Shown here one piece after another: positions 1 to 8,118 of a stretch of 64,000 bases of DNA. A program made the position numbers and the translations under genes. The notes below the pieces were generated by a model, which was given only the letters and a program-made list of their open reading frames with translations, was not told where the DNA came from and made no database searches. Position 1 is the stretch's first letter. Every line of letters begins with the position of its first letter. The DNA comes from UBA6176 sp032119375 (GTDB taxonomy: Bacteria; Verrucomicrobiota; Verrucomicrobiia; Limisphaerales; UBA9464), in assembly GCA_964430505.1 (NCBI GenBank), contig CAYSGH010000010.1, forward strand, positions 17,136-81,135. Reading direction: 5' to 3'.

Positions 1-59
1 CGCGCCGCACCGCGCCGGAACGCCATGAACATTTCTTGTCATCCCCTTTGAAAAGTCGA

Positions 60-88
60 TTGACCGGGCTTCGTCACCCCTCTTTCAT
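60..88 (+). promoter_or_regulatory. Possible sigma-70-type promoter for the PEP-CTERM gene
   Basis: TTGACC at 60-65 matches five of six bases of a -35 box. TTTCAT at 83-88 matches four of six bases of a -10 box, with 17 bases between. A start of transcription near 95 would leave a leader of about 22 bases before the ATG at 117. This is sequence resemblance only, and verrucomicrobial promoters are poorly defined. Confidence 0.3.
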
Positions 89-116
89 CGTCGCAGCGCA
101 TACCCCTTTAGAAGCC

Positions 117-1187
117 ATGAAGACATCCACCCTGAAGCGCCTTGGCGCCGTGTTCCTCCCGGTCCTTCTCCCGTCCGCCTTGCTGGGCCAATCCGGCCTG
201 GGCGTGACCTTGGCCCCCCTCACCAGCTTCGGTGGCGGCGATGGCTGGCTCGCCCCGGGTGAAGGCGGCTACTCGTTCCTCGGCACCGGCAACAACGAGC
301 GCGGCTTCGCCTTCGGCAATGGCCGTCTTTATCTCGTCTCCCGCGCGGGCGGTGTGAATGTCCGCATCCTCGACCGCACCACGGGGGCGGATGTGGGCAG
401 CCTCAACACCACCGGCATCACCGGCGGCACCTTCGCCGTCAACATGGTGGGCGTTGGGGGCGACGGGGCCATCTACGTGGGAAACCTCACCACGGCGGCG
501 TCTTCACCCTTCAAGGTGTACAAGTGGGCCAACGAATCCGACGAGCCTACCGTCGCCTACAACGTCAATCCCGGCCTCCCCCGCATCGGTGACTCGTTCG
601 CCGTCCGGGGCTCGGGCGATTCCACGGTGATCGTGGCGAGCGGAACGGGCTCCGCAGGTTTCGCATCCTTCTCCGGTGGCAACGCCACTGCCGTGGCTGT
701 CCCAGGCACCGCCACCGGCGACTTTCGGCTCGGCCTCGCGTTCGCAGACGACAACCTCGTCGTGGGCACCCAAGGGGGCACCTGGCGCCTCGTCGAGTAC
801 GCCGGGAATGCCGGCACCTTGCTCCTCAGCGCCCCAACTACCTCCGCGTCGGAACGCCCCCTGTCCTACACGGAAATCGCCGGCATGGGACTCCTCGCCA
901 CCGTGGACACGGCCTCCTCCTTGGTCCGTGTCTATGACGTGACCAACCCCGCTGCCATCACCCTGCTCACCACCGGCAACAACACGACCGGAACCTTGGC
1001 CGGCAATGGCAACGGCGTCGGCTCCGTCGCTTGGGGCTCGCTCGAGGACGGTTCCCCCGTTCTCTACGCCATGAGCGCCAACCAAGGCATCCAGGCGTTC
1101 GCCGTCACCGTCGTCCCCGAGCCCGGCACCTACGGCCTCCTCGCCCTCGGCATCGGCGGCCTCTTCTTCTTTCGCCGTCGCCAGTAA
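117..1187 (+). CDS. PEP-CTERM sorting domain protein
   Basis: A 356-residue exported protein of unknown specific role. Residues 1-25 form a Sec signal peptide (MKTSTLKRLG, then a hydrophobic core and an Ala-Leu-Leu-Gly end). The body is rich in Gly, Thr and Asn with many short beta-strand-like repeats, suggesting a beta-propeller-like or adhesive fold. The last 24 residues (333-356) carry the sorting signal: VPEPGTYG, a hydrophobic helix, then RRRQ. In this family the tail is known to be recognised and removed by an exosortase before surface display; no exosortase gene lies in the window. The ATG at 117 was chosen over an in-frame TTG at 36 because only it puts the signal peptide at the N terminus. 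A strong terminator follows at 1217-1243. Confidence 0.85.
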   Translation: MKTSTLKRLGAVFLPVLLPSALLGQSGLGVTLAPLTSFGGGDGWLAPGEGGYSFLGTGNNERGFAFGNGRLYLVSRAGGVNVRILDRTTGADVGSLNTTGITGGTFAVNMVGVGGDGAIYVGNLTTAASSPFKVYKWANESDEPTVAYNVNPGLPRIGDSFAVRGSGDSTVIVASGTGSAGFASFSGGNATAVAVPGTATGDFRLGLAFADDNLVVGTQGGTWRLVEYAGNAGTLLLSAPTTSASERPLSYTEIAGMGLLATVDTASSLVRVYDVTNPAAITLLTTGNNTTGTLAGNGNGVGSVAWGSLEDGSPVLYAMSANQGIQAFAVTVVPEPGTYGLLALGIGGLFFFRRRQ

Positions 1188-1216
1188 GCCTTCGACGGGC
1201 CAGCGATGCACGCCAT

Positions 1217-1243
1217 GCCCGGCCTCCCAAGGCCGGGCGTTTT
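1217..1243 (+). terminator. Rho-independent terminator after the PEP-CTERM gene
   Basis: A perfect 9-bp stem (GCCCGGCCT at 1217-1225 pairing with AGGCCGGGC at 1230-1238) closes a 4-base loop and is followed by GTTTT. It lies 30 bases past the PEP-CTERM stop codon and before the next plus-strand gene, so it likely separates the two units. Confidence 0.75.
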
Positions 1244-1304
1244 CGTCCCCTCCCACAACTCCCGCCCTAGCCGCCACCCCGCCTCCCCACGTAAGCTCGC
1301 CCCG

Positions 1305-2336
1305 ATGGCGCTCCGCTTCATCGCTTCCGTTCTCTCTTTCCTGGCCGCCCTCGGCCTTCTGGCGGCCGGGGACGACCGACGCGCCACCGTCCATGTCGTC
1401 GAGGACATCGAAGCCACTCGCGCCTTCGAGCCCGTGGAATCCACCGTCCGCGACATGGTCCAGCGCGGCCTCCAAGCCCTCGGCAAGACCAATGACACCC
1501 GTGCCGCGTGGCGCCGCTTCGTAGCGCCCAAGGACGTGGTCGGATTTCGCCTGTGCACCGCCCCGGGCCCCGTCACCGGCACGCGCCCCGTCGTCGTGCG
1601 CGCCCTCGTCCAATCCCTCCTCGCCGCCGGCCATCCCCCGCGCCAGGTCGTCCTCTGGGACAAGCGCGCCAGCGACATGATCCTGGCCGGCTACAGCAAG
1701 CTGGCCGACGAGCTCGGGGTCCGATGGGCTGCCACCGAGGAAATGGGATGGGACGCCGACCACGCCTATGAGAACGCCACGGTGGGCCGGCTCCTCATCG
1801 GCGACCTCGAGTATTCGCGCCGGGACCGCGCTGATGCCGGCAAGCGGTCCCACGTCTCCAAGCTCCTCACGCGCGACGTCACCAAGATCGTGCTCGTCAC
1901 GCCCCTGCTGAACCACAACCACCTCGGCCTCAATGGCCAGCTCGCCAACCTGTCCCTGGGAGCCGTGGACAACACCCTTCGCTTCGAGCAGGAAGCGTGG
2001 CGCCTCGCCGAGGCGCTCCCGGAAATCTGCGCCCTCGACGAGCTCTTCGGGAAGCTCGCCTTCGGCGTCTCCGACGCCCTCCTGTGCCAGTACCGCGGCG
2101 AGGACCGCACCCTCCTTCACTACGCCGTCGCCCTGAACCAGCTCCGCTTCAGCACCGACCCCGTCGCGCTCGACATCCTCGGCATCCAAGACATCGAGCG
2201 CGCCCGGGCCACCCACCCGATCGACGGCGAGAAGCCCATCAAGACCGACCTCTACTTCAACGCCGCGCTTCAGGAACTCGGCGTTGCCAACACCAACCTC
2301 ATCGACGTCGCCCGCAATCGCCCCCAGCGGCCCTGA
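1305..2336 (+). CDS. DUF362 domain protein, exported
   Basis: A 343-residue protein with a Sec-type signal peptide (hydrophobic segment about residues 3-22, ending Leu-Leu-Ala-Ala-Gly). The body resembles DUF362 proteins: an early VGFRLCTAPGP segment, a central ITKIVLVTPLLNHNHLG-like stretch (ThrLysIleValLeuVal...HisAsnHis) and a late DPVALDILG motif. DUF362 proteins are often found with ferredoxin domains, but no iron-sulfur cysteine cluster is visible here and the biochemical role is unknown. The ATG at 1305 was chosen because an upstream in-frame TTG at 1206 would run through the preceding terminator. It converges with thrB, with only 19 bases between the two stop codons. Confidence 0.75.
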   Translation: MALRFIASVLSFLAALGLLAAGDDRRATVHVVEDIEATRAFEPVESTVRDMVQRGLQALGKTNDTRAAWRRFVAPKDVVGFRLCTAPGPVTGTRPVVVRALVQSLLAAGHPPRQVVLWDKRASDMILAGYSKLADELGVRWAATEEMGWDADHAYENATVGRLLIGDLEYSRRDRADAGKRSHVSKLLTRDVTKIVLVTPLLNHNHLGLNGQLANLSLGAVDNTLRFEQEAWRLAEALPEICALDELFGKLAFGVSDALLCQYRGEDRTLLHYAVALNQLRFSTDPVALDILGIQDIERARATHPIDGEKPIKTDLYFNAALQELGVANTNLIDVARNRPQRP

Positions 2337-2355
2337 CCCTTCGCCGCCGGCCCCG

Positions 2356-3258
2356 TTATCGCCGCGCTCGCTCCACCCGATATCCCGTCGGGTCCGCCGC
2401 CGCCACGTGCACCTGCGACTCCGGCAATTCTCGTTGCATGGCACGGGCAACCGGAGCGGCATCTCCCGTCGCAAGGCACACGATCGTCGAGCCCGAGCCC
2501 GACAACCATCCGCCCACCGCCCCCGCACGCACGCCGGCCGCGATCACCTCGGGCAACGCGGGAATCAATGGGGTCCGACACGGCTGGTGCACCCGGTCGT
2601 CAAACATCCCGGCGAGTTGATCCAGGTTCCCGGACGCAAACGCCGCCGTGATCAGCGCCACCCGCCCCAGCGCATGCACCACGTCCGCCTTCGGATACTC
2701 GGACGGCAGCAACCGCCGCGCATCCGCCGTGCGCACCTCGAAGCCCGGCACCAGCACCACGAAACGCGCCTTGGCCGACACCGGGAATCGCGCCACGCGC
2801 GCCCCCGTCCCTGCTGGGGCCGACGCCGTGAAGCCCCCAAAGGTCGCAGGGGCCGCGTTGTCCGGATGTCCCTCCAGCTCGTTGGCCAACTGGAACACCC
2901 CCTCCTTGCCCAAACCAGAACCCGTCAACGCATCCAATGCGGCCAAAGCGCCCACCAACACGGTCGTCGAGGATCCCAGCCCGCGCGCAACCGGGACGTC
3001 TCCCGTGATCGAGATCTCAAAGCCGAACGAACGCGAACGCGTCGCACGGAAGAACGCCGCTGCCGCCTCGGCCACCATCTCCGTCGCCCCAGCCCGAGCC
3101 TCCTCCGCAATCGGCGACACGATGCGGACGCCCTTCCCCGGCACGCGCGTCACGACCACGCGGTTGTAGAGCCTCAGCGCAATGCCCAGGACGTCGAAGC
3201 CGGACCCCAGGTTGGCCGTTGTCCCCGGCACTCGAACGGCGGCGGTGTTGGTTGTCAT
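2356..3258 (-). CDS. thrB: Homoserine kinase
   Basis: A 300-residue cytoplasmic GHMP-family kinase that phosphorylates L-homoserine with ATP in threonine synthesis. The N-terminal PGTTANLGSGFDVLG motif (11-25) and the ATP-binding loop PVARGLGSST (89-98) are typical, and the C-terminal GGWLSGSGST stretch is the third GHMP motif. The length is normal for ThrB. The start is supported by a purine-rich GAGAGAGGGAAC just before the ATG. It lies 32 bases downstream of gpsA on the same strand and is probably the last gene of the plsY-gpsA-thrB unit. No other threonine gene is nearby. Confidence 0.93.
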   Translation of the reverse strand: MTTNTAAVRVPGTTANLGSGFDVLGIALRLYNRVVVTRVPGKGVRIVSPIAEEARAGATEMVAEAAAAFFRATRSRSFGFEISITGDVPVARGLGSSTTVLVGALAALDALTGSGLGKEGVFQLANELEGHPDNAAPATFGGFTASAPAGTGARVARFPVSAKARFVVLVPGFEVRTADARRLLPSEYPKADVVHALGRVALITAAFASGNLDQLAGMFDDRVHQPCRTPLIPALPEVIAAGVRAGAVGGWLSGSGSTIVCLATGDAAPVARAMQRELPESQVHVAAADPTGYRVERARR

Positions 3259-3290
3259 CGTTCCCTCTCTCTCCGTTTCCGCTCTTGCGG

Positions 3291-4271
3291 CTAGTCCTCG
3301 GCCTTGGTGTCCCGTCCGAGCAAATCCTGCACCGCACGACGCGGCTCCTTGTCCTCGTACAACATCGCGTGCACCTCGCGGATGATCGGCGCATCCACCC
3401 CAAGGCGCACCGCCAGCTCATGGGCCGACAATGCGCACGGATGCCCCTCCACCACCGACGTCGCCGACGCGAGCAGTTCACGGACGCTTCCGCCGCGCCC
3501 CAGCTTCTCGCCAAACGACCGGTTCCGGCTCAGGCGCGAAAAGCACGTCACCATCAGGTCGCCCAGCCCGCTCAACCCGGCGAACGTCTCCCCTCGCGCC
3601 CCGCGGGCCATGCCCAACCGGCGCACCTCCGCCTGCCCACGTGTCACGAGCGCCGCCTTCGAGTTGTCCCCGAAGCCCAGCCCGTCGCACACGCCCGCCG
3701 CGATCGCGATCACGTTCTTCAGCGCCCCCCCCAGCTCCACCCCGGTCAGGTCTGTGCTCGTGTACACGCGAAACGACGCCCGGTGAAACCACCCCTGAAC
3801 CCGCCGCGCCACCGACGCATCGGCCGATGCCGCCACCACCGCCGTGGGCACCCCGCGCGCCACCTCCAATGCCAGCGACGGCCCCGACAACGCCGCCGTC
3901 ACCGTTCCCGGCAGCTCCTGCTCCAGGATCCCGGACATGGTCAGGCCCGTCGTCGCCTCGATGCCCTTCGTCGCGCTCACCACCACCCCGCCGAACCCCC
4001 GCATCCCGCGCGCCACCTGGCGCAGTACCGCCGAGGGCACTGCCACCACCACCCCGTCCGCGCCTTTCAGCGCCGCGTGCAAGTCGGGTTGAAACTCCAT
4101 GTCCCCGGGCAGGCTCACCCCGGCCAGCGCCCTCGCGTGAACCCGGTCGCGCGCCAGCGCCTCCAAGGTCGCCGCGTCGTGGCCCCAGACGCGCACCGCA
4201 TGGCCGTTGTGCCGAAGCACGCACGCCAGCGCCGTCCCCCATGCCCCGGCACCCACCACCGTCAGCGTCAT
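3291..4271 (-). CDS. gpsA: Glycerol-3-phosphate dehydrogenase [NAD(P)+]
   Basis: A 326-residue cytoplasmic enzyme that reduces dihydroxyacetone phosphate to sn-glycerol-3-phosphate, the backbone for phospholipids. The Rossmann motif GAGAWGTA begins at residue 7. Lys102 (in SATKGIE) and Lys185 (in ALKNVIAIAAG) match the substrate and catalytic lysines of the family, and GLGDLMVTCFS is the conserved C-terminal helix motif. The ATG at 4271 overlaps the plsY stop codon in an ATGA, which implies translational coupling with plsY, the enzyme that uses its product. The length is typical. Confidence 0.95.
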   Translation of the reverse strand: MTLTVVGAGAWGTALACVLRHNGHAVRVWGHDAATLEALARDRVHARALAGVSLPGDMEFQPDLHAALKGADGVVVAVPSAVLRQVARGMRGFGGVVVSATKGIEATTGLTMSGILEQELPGTVTAALSGPSLALEVARGVPTAVVAASADASVARRVQGWFHRASFRVYTSTDLTGVELGGALKNVIAIAAGVCDGLGFGDNSKAALVTRGQAEVRRLGMARGARGETFAGLSGLGDLMVTCFSRLSRNRSFGEKLGRGGSVRELLASATSVVEGHPCALSAHELAVRLGVDAPIIREVHAMLYEDKEPRRAVQDLLGRDTKAED

Positions 4272-4990
4272 GGCGTCCCGTTCCCTTCCCCCGACTTGGC
4301 ATCCTTGGCCTGCCCCAACCGCCGCTCTGTCCCTGCCATCAGCCGACGAATGTTCGCCTGATGCCGCGCGATCGCGAGCACTGACAACACCGCGCTGATC
4401 CACACCAGGGACCGTTGGCGAGGGGGCAGGAAGGCCTGCGCAAACGGCAGCGCTGCCGCCGCAAGGATGCTCGCCAGCGACACGTACCGGGACGCCGCCA
4501 ACACCACCCCAAACACGCCCAGCGTCGCCACGAAGGGCAGGGGAGCCCACGCCGCCAACACGCCCGCCGAGGTCGCAATCCCCTTGCCGCCCTTGAACCG
4601 CAGCCAGCACGTGAAGTTGTGGCCCAGCACCGCGCAGACGCCGGCGACCAAGGCCGCCTGCTGCCGTGCATCCGTCGCATCCCCGCCCAACCACCGGGGC
4701 AATAGGATCACTGCCAACGCCCCCTTCAACGCGTCCGCCAACAGCACGAACACCCCCGGTCCCTTGCCCAGGATGCGAAACACGTTCGTCGCGCCAATGT
4801 TGCCGGAGCCCACGCCCCGGATGTCGATCCCGCGCGCACGCGCCACCAGGTACCCCGTCGGGATCGATCCCGCCAGGTACGCCAACACCACCAAGCCCGC
4901 CAACTGAGGCCACGTCACGCGCCCAAATTGCCCCGGCGGCGCCCTTCGACGCGAGCCCCGACTCCCGGCCCATTCCGGGTGCCCCTCCAT
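4268..4990 (-). CDS. plsY: Glycerol-3-phosphate acyltransferase PlsY
   Basis: A membrane enzyme that transfers the acyl group from acyl-phosphate to glycerol-3-phosphate, the first step of phospholipid synthesis. All three PlsY motifs are visible: GSIPTGYLVAR (41-51), GSGNIGATNVFR (61-72) and RFKGGKGIAT (131-140). Five hydrophobic helices fit the family. The first 24 residues of the 240-residue frame are Arg- and Pro-rich and not helix-like, so the GTG at 4918 (VTWPQLAG) may be the true start and would give a more usual length. Its last 4 bases overlap the gpsA start. Confidence 0.93.
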   Translation of the reverse strand: MEGHPEWAGSRGSRRRAPPGQFGRVTWPQLAGLVVLAYLAGSIPTGYLVARARGIDIRGVGSGNIGATNVFRILGKGPGVFVLLADALKGALAVILLPRWLGGDATDARQQAALVAGVCAVLGHNFTCWLRFKGGKGIATSAGVLAAWAPLPFVATLGVFGVVLAASRYVSLASILAAAALPFAQAFLPPRQRSLVWISAVLSVLAIARHQANIRRLMAGTERRLGQAKDAKSGEGNGTP

Positions 4991-5060
4991 GCCCGCTCGG
5001 TCTGTCGGCCGCGTGCCTCACGCGGTGATCACCCATGCCTGTCGCCAGTCGGGACCCCCA

Positions 5061-5633
5061 TCACGGGGCCACCCATTGCCCGCGCCAAACGGCACCGTCC
5101 CGCACCCATTGCGCCCGCCGGTTTCCCGTCGGCCGCAGCCACAGCCAGTCCAGCCACTCCACCCGGCATCGCACCACCATGAAGTGGGCCGGCCCCACAT
5201 CGCGGAAGTCGATGGCCTCCAGCGGCGCCTCCAAGGCCGCCCCGGGTGCGGCGTCGGACCCGTAGTTGGCACGCGATGCGGCTGGCACCCGCTCCCATGC
5301 CGCCCGCCACACGTCATCCCCGGCGTGCAACCGTCCGTCGCCACGCGCCCGCCATTGCACGCCCGTCGATGGGTCGTAAAACACCCACGTCATCGCCGCC
5401 GATCGTCGCAGGGCCGCGGCCTTGGGAGACCGCGCATCCGTGTGGAACTCCAAGTCCCCGGCCACGGCGTCCACCCCGCGGAGCACCACCACCCGCGCCC
5501 CGCCATCGTCCCCTGCCGTTGCCACCACCGGGGTGCGAAGCGGATGCCCTGGGCTTCGGCTTGCATGGCCCAACAGCCGCCACCCCCCGTCCAGCACGTC
5601 GCCCAACGACCGCACGGCTTCGCCTTCCTTCAT
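5061..5633 (-). CDS. Pyridoxamine-phosphate-oxidase-like FMN-binding protein
   Basis: A 190-residue protein of the pyridoxamine 5'-phosphate oxidase-like split-barrel fold. The order of segments is typical: RTPVVATA near residue 34, LEFHTDARSPKAAALR near 64, TWVFYDPSTGVQWRARG, and a C-terminal DWLWLRPTGNRRAQW. These resemble the FMN phosphate and ribityl contacts of the Alr4036/PNPOx-like group rather than true PdxH, because the PdxH C-terminal substrate-binding residues are not apparent. The substrate is unknown. The ATG at 5633 overlaps the lnt stop codon (ATGA), so it is coupled to lnt; the gap to plsY is 70 bases. Confidence 0.72.
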   Translation of the reverse strand: MKEGEAVRSLGDVLDGGWRLLGHASRSPGHPLRTPVVATAGDDGGARVVVLRGVDAVAGDLEFHTDARSPKAAALRRSAAMTWVFYDPSTGVQWRARGDGRLHAGDDVWRAAWERVPAASRANYGSDAAPGAALEAPLEAIDFRDVGPAHFMVVRCRVEWLDWLWLRPTGNRRAQWVRDGAVWRGQWVAP

Positions 5634-7276
5634 GCCTCCACCTTTCTCGCAAGGCGCGCCCGGATGACCATCCAGCACGCCGCCGCCGCGCAGCCCCAGC
5701 CCAGCACGTCGCCATGCCGCGCATACACCGTTCGCCCCGCCCCACCCAGCCCCACCGGCACCCGCACCACCACAAAACCCTCGGCATGCACCGAATCGCC
5801 ACGCTCGCCCAGTTGCTCCCGGACCACCCCGGTGGCGTCCACCCAACCGGTCACGCCGTTGTTGGTGCACCGCACCAAGGCCACGCCATTTTCCACGGCG
5901 CGGAACACGGCGTTCGCCAGGTGTTGCCACTGCGCCGACCCCCGCCCAAACCAGCCGTCGTTGGTCAACTCCAGCAGGAAGTCGGTCCCCGGCCGCACGT
6001 GTCCGCGCACGCCGTGCGGAAAGATGTCCTCGAAGCAAATCACCGGCGCGGCCGACGCGCCCGCCAGGTCGAAGGACACCGGCTCCACGCCGGCCGAAAA
6101 CCCATCCCCGATGGGTGTCAGGTGCCTCAGGAACGGCAACACGCCCGCCAGCGGGACGTACTCGCCAAAGATCACCAGCCGGCGCTTCCGATACGTTGCC
6201 GCCAATCGCCCATCCCGGCCCACTGCGAAGGCCGCGTTGTAAAACTTTCCGGAGTCCGGCCCGCTTCCCTCGTCGTTGGCGCTGAACACCCAGGCCGCCC
6301 CGGCCCGCGACAACTCCGCCGTCATCGACGCGAAGTTGTCCCGTCCCAGGCCAAAGTCCCCCTCGGGCCACACCACCACCTCCGGCCGCGTGGCCAAGGC
6401 CGCGCGCGTCAACCGGGCTGCCACCCCAAACGAGCGGTCCCGTTCGGCCGGGTCCCACAGCAACGTCTGCGGGATCGACGGTTGCACCAATGCCATCTGC
6501 AGCATCCGGGGCGGTCGCTCGCGCTCCACCCGTCGCGCTTCCATGACCCGATGGAACCCGCCCCCCAGGCATGCGAGCACCGCCAGCAACGGGAGCCGCA
6601 CCTCAGCCATCCAACCCCATCGGTCTTTCGGCCGGGACAGGAGGACGACCCCCGCGCCCGCCAACGCCACGGACATCCAGCAAACCAACAAGCTCAGCCC
6701 ATGCACCCCGGCCACGCTCGCGAACTGGACCAAGGGCACCTGACGCCACTGGGTCACGCCCAGTGCATTCCACGGGAAGCCCGTCAGCATCCAGCCCTTG
6801 ACCCATTCCAACGCCACCCAACCCGCCGCCGCACCCATCGGCACGAGCATCCTGCGATGCCACGGGATGGAGGCATGCCGCTCGGCGGCGGACCTCCATC
6901 CGTCGGCGGCACCGGGTTGCCCGGAGCCGCGCACCCATGCGCCCCACATCAACCACAGGCCCGGGTACAACGCGCAGTATCCGGACAACGCCAGCCATCC
7001 TGCCACCGCTCCCACCGGATGCGGGATGCTCAACAACCATCGCAACGACACCAACGATTGCACCAGGCCGGCCACGTACCCGGTCCGGAACGCCCCCCCG
7101 GCGCGTTGTCCCGCCGCCGCGTGCCACAGCAGACCCGGCGCGACCCATGCCAACCCAGCAACGCCAGGCTCCGGATAGGCCAGCGCCCACAGCAACCCGG
7201 CGATGGCGGCCACGCCTTGGCGTCGCCCCTCATGGAGCCACCATCCCCTCAGCCCGCCTGTGCCCGCGCATTGCAT
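5630..7276 (-). CDS. lnt: Apolipoprotein N-acyltransferase
   Basis: A 548-residue inner-membrane enzyme that adds the third acyl chain to the N-terminal cysteine of lipoproteins. The N-terminal half holds several hydrophobic helices (from about residue 17), including LTGFPWNALG. The C-terminal half is a nitrilase domain. The catalytic triad aligns as Glu305 (in WPEGDFG), Lys364 (in YRKRRL) and Cys414 (in VICFEDIF), with the expected spacing for Lnt. The ATG at 7276 was chosen because longer versions run into the upstream gene. It is followed, with a 4-base overlap, by the flavin-oxidase-like gene. Confidence 0.92.
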   Translation of the reverse strand: MQCAGTGGLRGWWLHEGRRQGVAAIAGLLWALAYPEPGVAGLAWVAPGLLWHAAAGQRAGGAFRTGYVAGLVQSLVSLRWLLSIPHPVGAVAGWLALSGYCALYPGLWLMWGAWVRGSGQPGAADGWRSAAERHASIPWHRRMLVPMGAAAGWVALEWVKGWMLTGFPWNALGVTQWRQVPLVQFASVAGVHGLSLLVCWMSVALAGAGVVLLSRPKDRWGWMAEVRLPLLAVLACLGGGFHRVMEARRVERERPPRMLQMALVQPSIPQTLLWDPAERDRSFGVAARLTRAALATRPEVVVWPEGDFGLGRDNFASMTAELSRAGAAWVFSANDEGSGPDSGKFYNAAFAVGRDGRLAATYRKRRLVIFGEYVPLAGVLPFLRHLTPIGDGFSAGVEPVSFDLAGASAAPVICFEDIFPHGVRGHVRPGTDFLLELTNDGWFGRGSAQWQHLANAVFRAVENGVALVRCTNNGVTGWVDATGVVREQLGERGDSVHAEGFVVVRVPVGLGGAGRTVYARHGDVLGWGCAAAACWMVIRARLARKVEA

Positions 7277-7334
7277 CCTCGTTGCTCCTGCGGGTCGATG
7301 CTGCCGGGCACCGTCGCCCGCGCCAAGGAATGCC

Positions 7335-7991
7335 TCAAAAGCCCCGTCGCCGCCTCCGCATCTTGAACAGGCGCTCCGTGAAGCCCCCTTCCTTCTCAAA
7401 CGCTCTCCCCAAGGCCTCCAGTTGCCGGCCCAGCAGGCTGCAAGCCACCTCCACCAACACCAACGCCGCATGGGCCGCAATCTCCGCGTACGTCCCGCCC
7501 GACGGCCGACCTGGCGTGGAAGCGGGGGGGATGGACTTGTTGGACTCGATGGACTCGATGGACTCCATGGACTCCCCCACCTCGCCCGCCCTAGGCCCTT
7601 CGCCTACCCCATGCGGTCCATGCGGTCCATCCCGTCCATCCCGTCCATCCCCCGCTTCCCGTTGCTCCTTCACCCATGCGGCGACGGCGTCGGCGGTGGT
7701 GCAGCGGAGGTCCACGAGGGATCGGCGGCGGGGATCGTTGCGGTCCCATTGCCTCAGGCCTCGCTGACGGAGGAAGTCCTCATAGTCCAGCTTCAGCTCC
7801 TCCAGGCTGGCGCGGGCGACGTTCGTCAGCCGCAGCTCGGTCTTCTTGGAGGTGCCGCTGGCCTGGCTGCCCTCGGCGATGTTTTGAACGCCGCTCCGGG
7901 CCGCTTGGACCATCGGGTCGTGCGTGCGGCTAAGGCGGTCGATGTATCGGTCGCAAAACCGGGCCGTCACGTCGTACACCAACTGGGCCAC
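7335..7991 (-). CDS. Four-helix-bundle suffix domain protein (S23/IVS-related)
   Basis: Encodes a short all-helical protein. The N-terminal part (RFCDRYIDRLSRTHDPMVQA, QAARSGVQNIAEGSQASG) is the S23/IVS four-helix bundle, and the C-terminal part (TYAEIAAHAALVLVE, FEKEGGFTERL) is the suffix domain. Such genes are common in Verrucomicrobiota and their function is unknown. Residues 110-155 form a low-complexity linker built from 9-nt repeats (DGRDGRDGPHGPHG, then MESIESIES). The first canonical start in frame is the GTG at 7991. However, family-like sequence (LIPSHGGYRRLKSFQ) is encoded directly upstream at 8036-7992 with no stop and no ATG, GTG or TTG. A CTG at 8036 could be the start, or the 5' end is damaged. 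Confidence 0.75.
   Translation of the reverse strand: MAQLVYDVTARFCDRYIDRLSRTHDPMVQAARSGVQNIAEGSQASGTSKKTELRLTNVARASLEELKLDYEDFLRQRGLRQWDRNDPRRRSLVDLRCTTADAVAAWVKEQREAGDGRDGRDGPHGPHGVGEGPRAGEVGESMESIESIESNKSIPPASTPGRPSGGTYAEIAAHAALVLVEVACSLLGRQLEALGRAFEKEGGFTERLFKMRRRRRGF
7531..7651. repeat. 9-nt minisatellite tracts inside the four-helix-bundle gene
   Basis: Two tandem tracts lie 35 bases apart. At 7531-7575 variants of GGACTCGAT are repeated about five times. At 7611-7651 variants of CGGTCCATG and CCGTCCATC are repeated about four times. Being a multiple of three, they keep the reading frame and encode the MESIES and DGRDGPHG runs of the linker. Copy number probably varies between strains by slippage (inference). 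Confidence 0.8.
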
Positions 7992-8118
7992 CTGGAAGCT
8001 CTTCAGCCTCCGGTAGCCCCCATGCGACGGAATCAGGGCCTCGTCCTCCCTCGGCGTGTCCGGGTCGTGCGTGGCGGCACGCCCGGACGCGCCGCACCCG
8101 GGCGCAAAGGCCGCCTGC

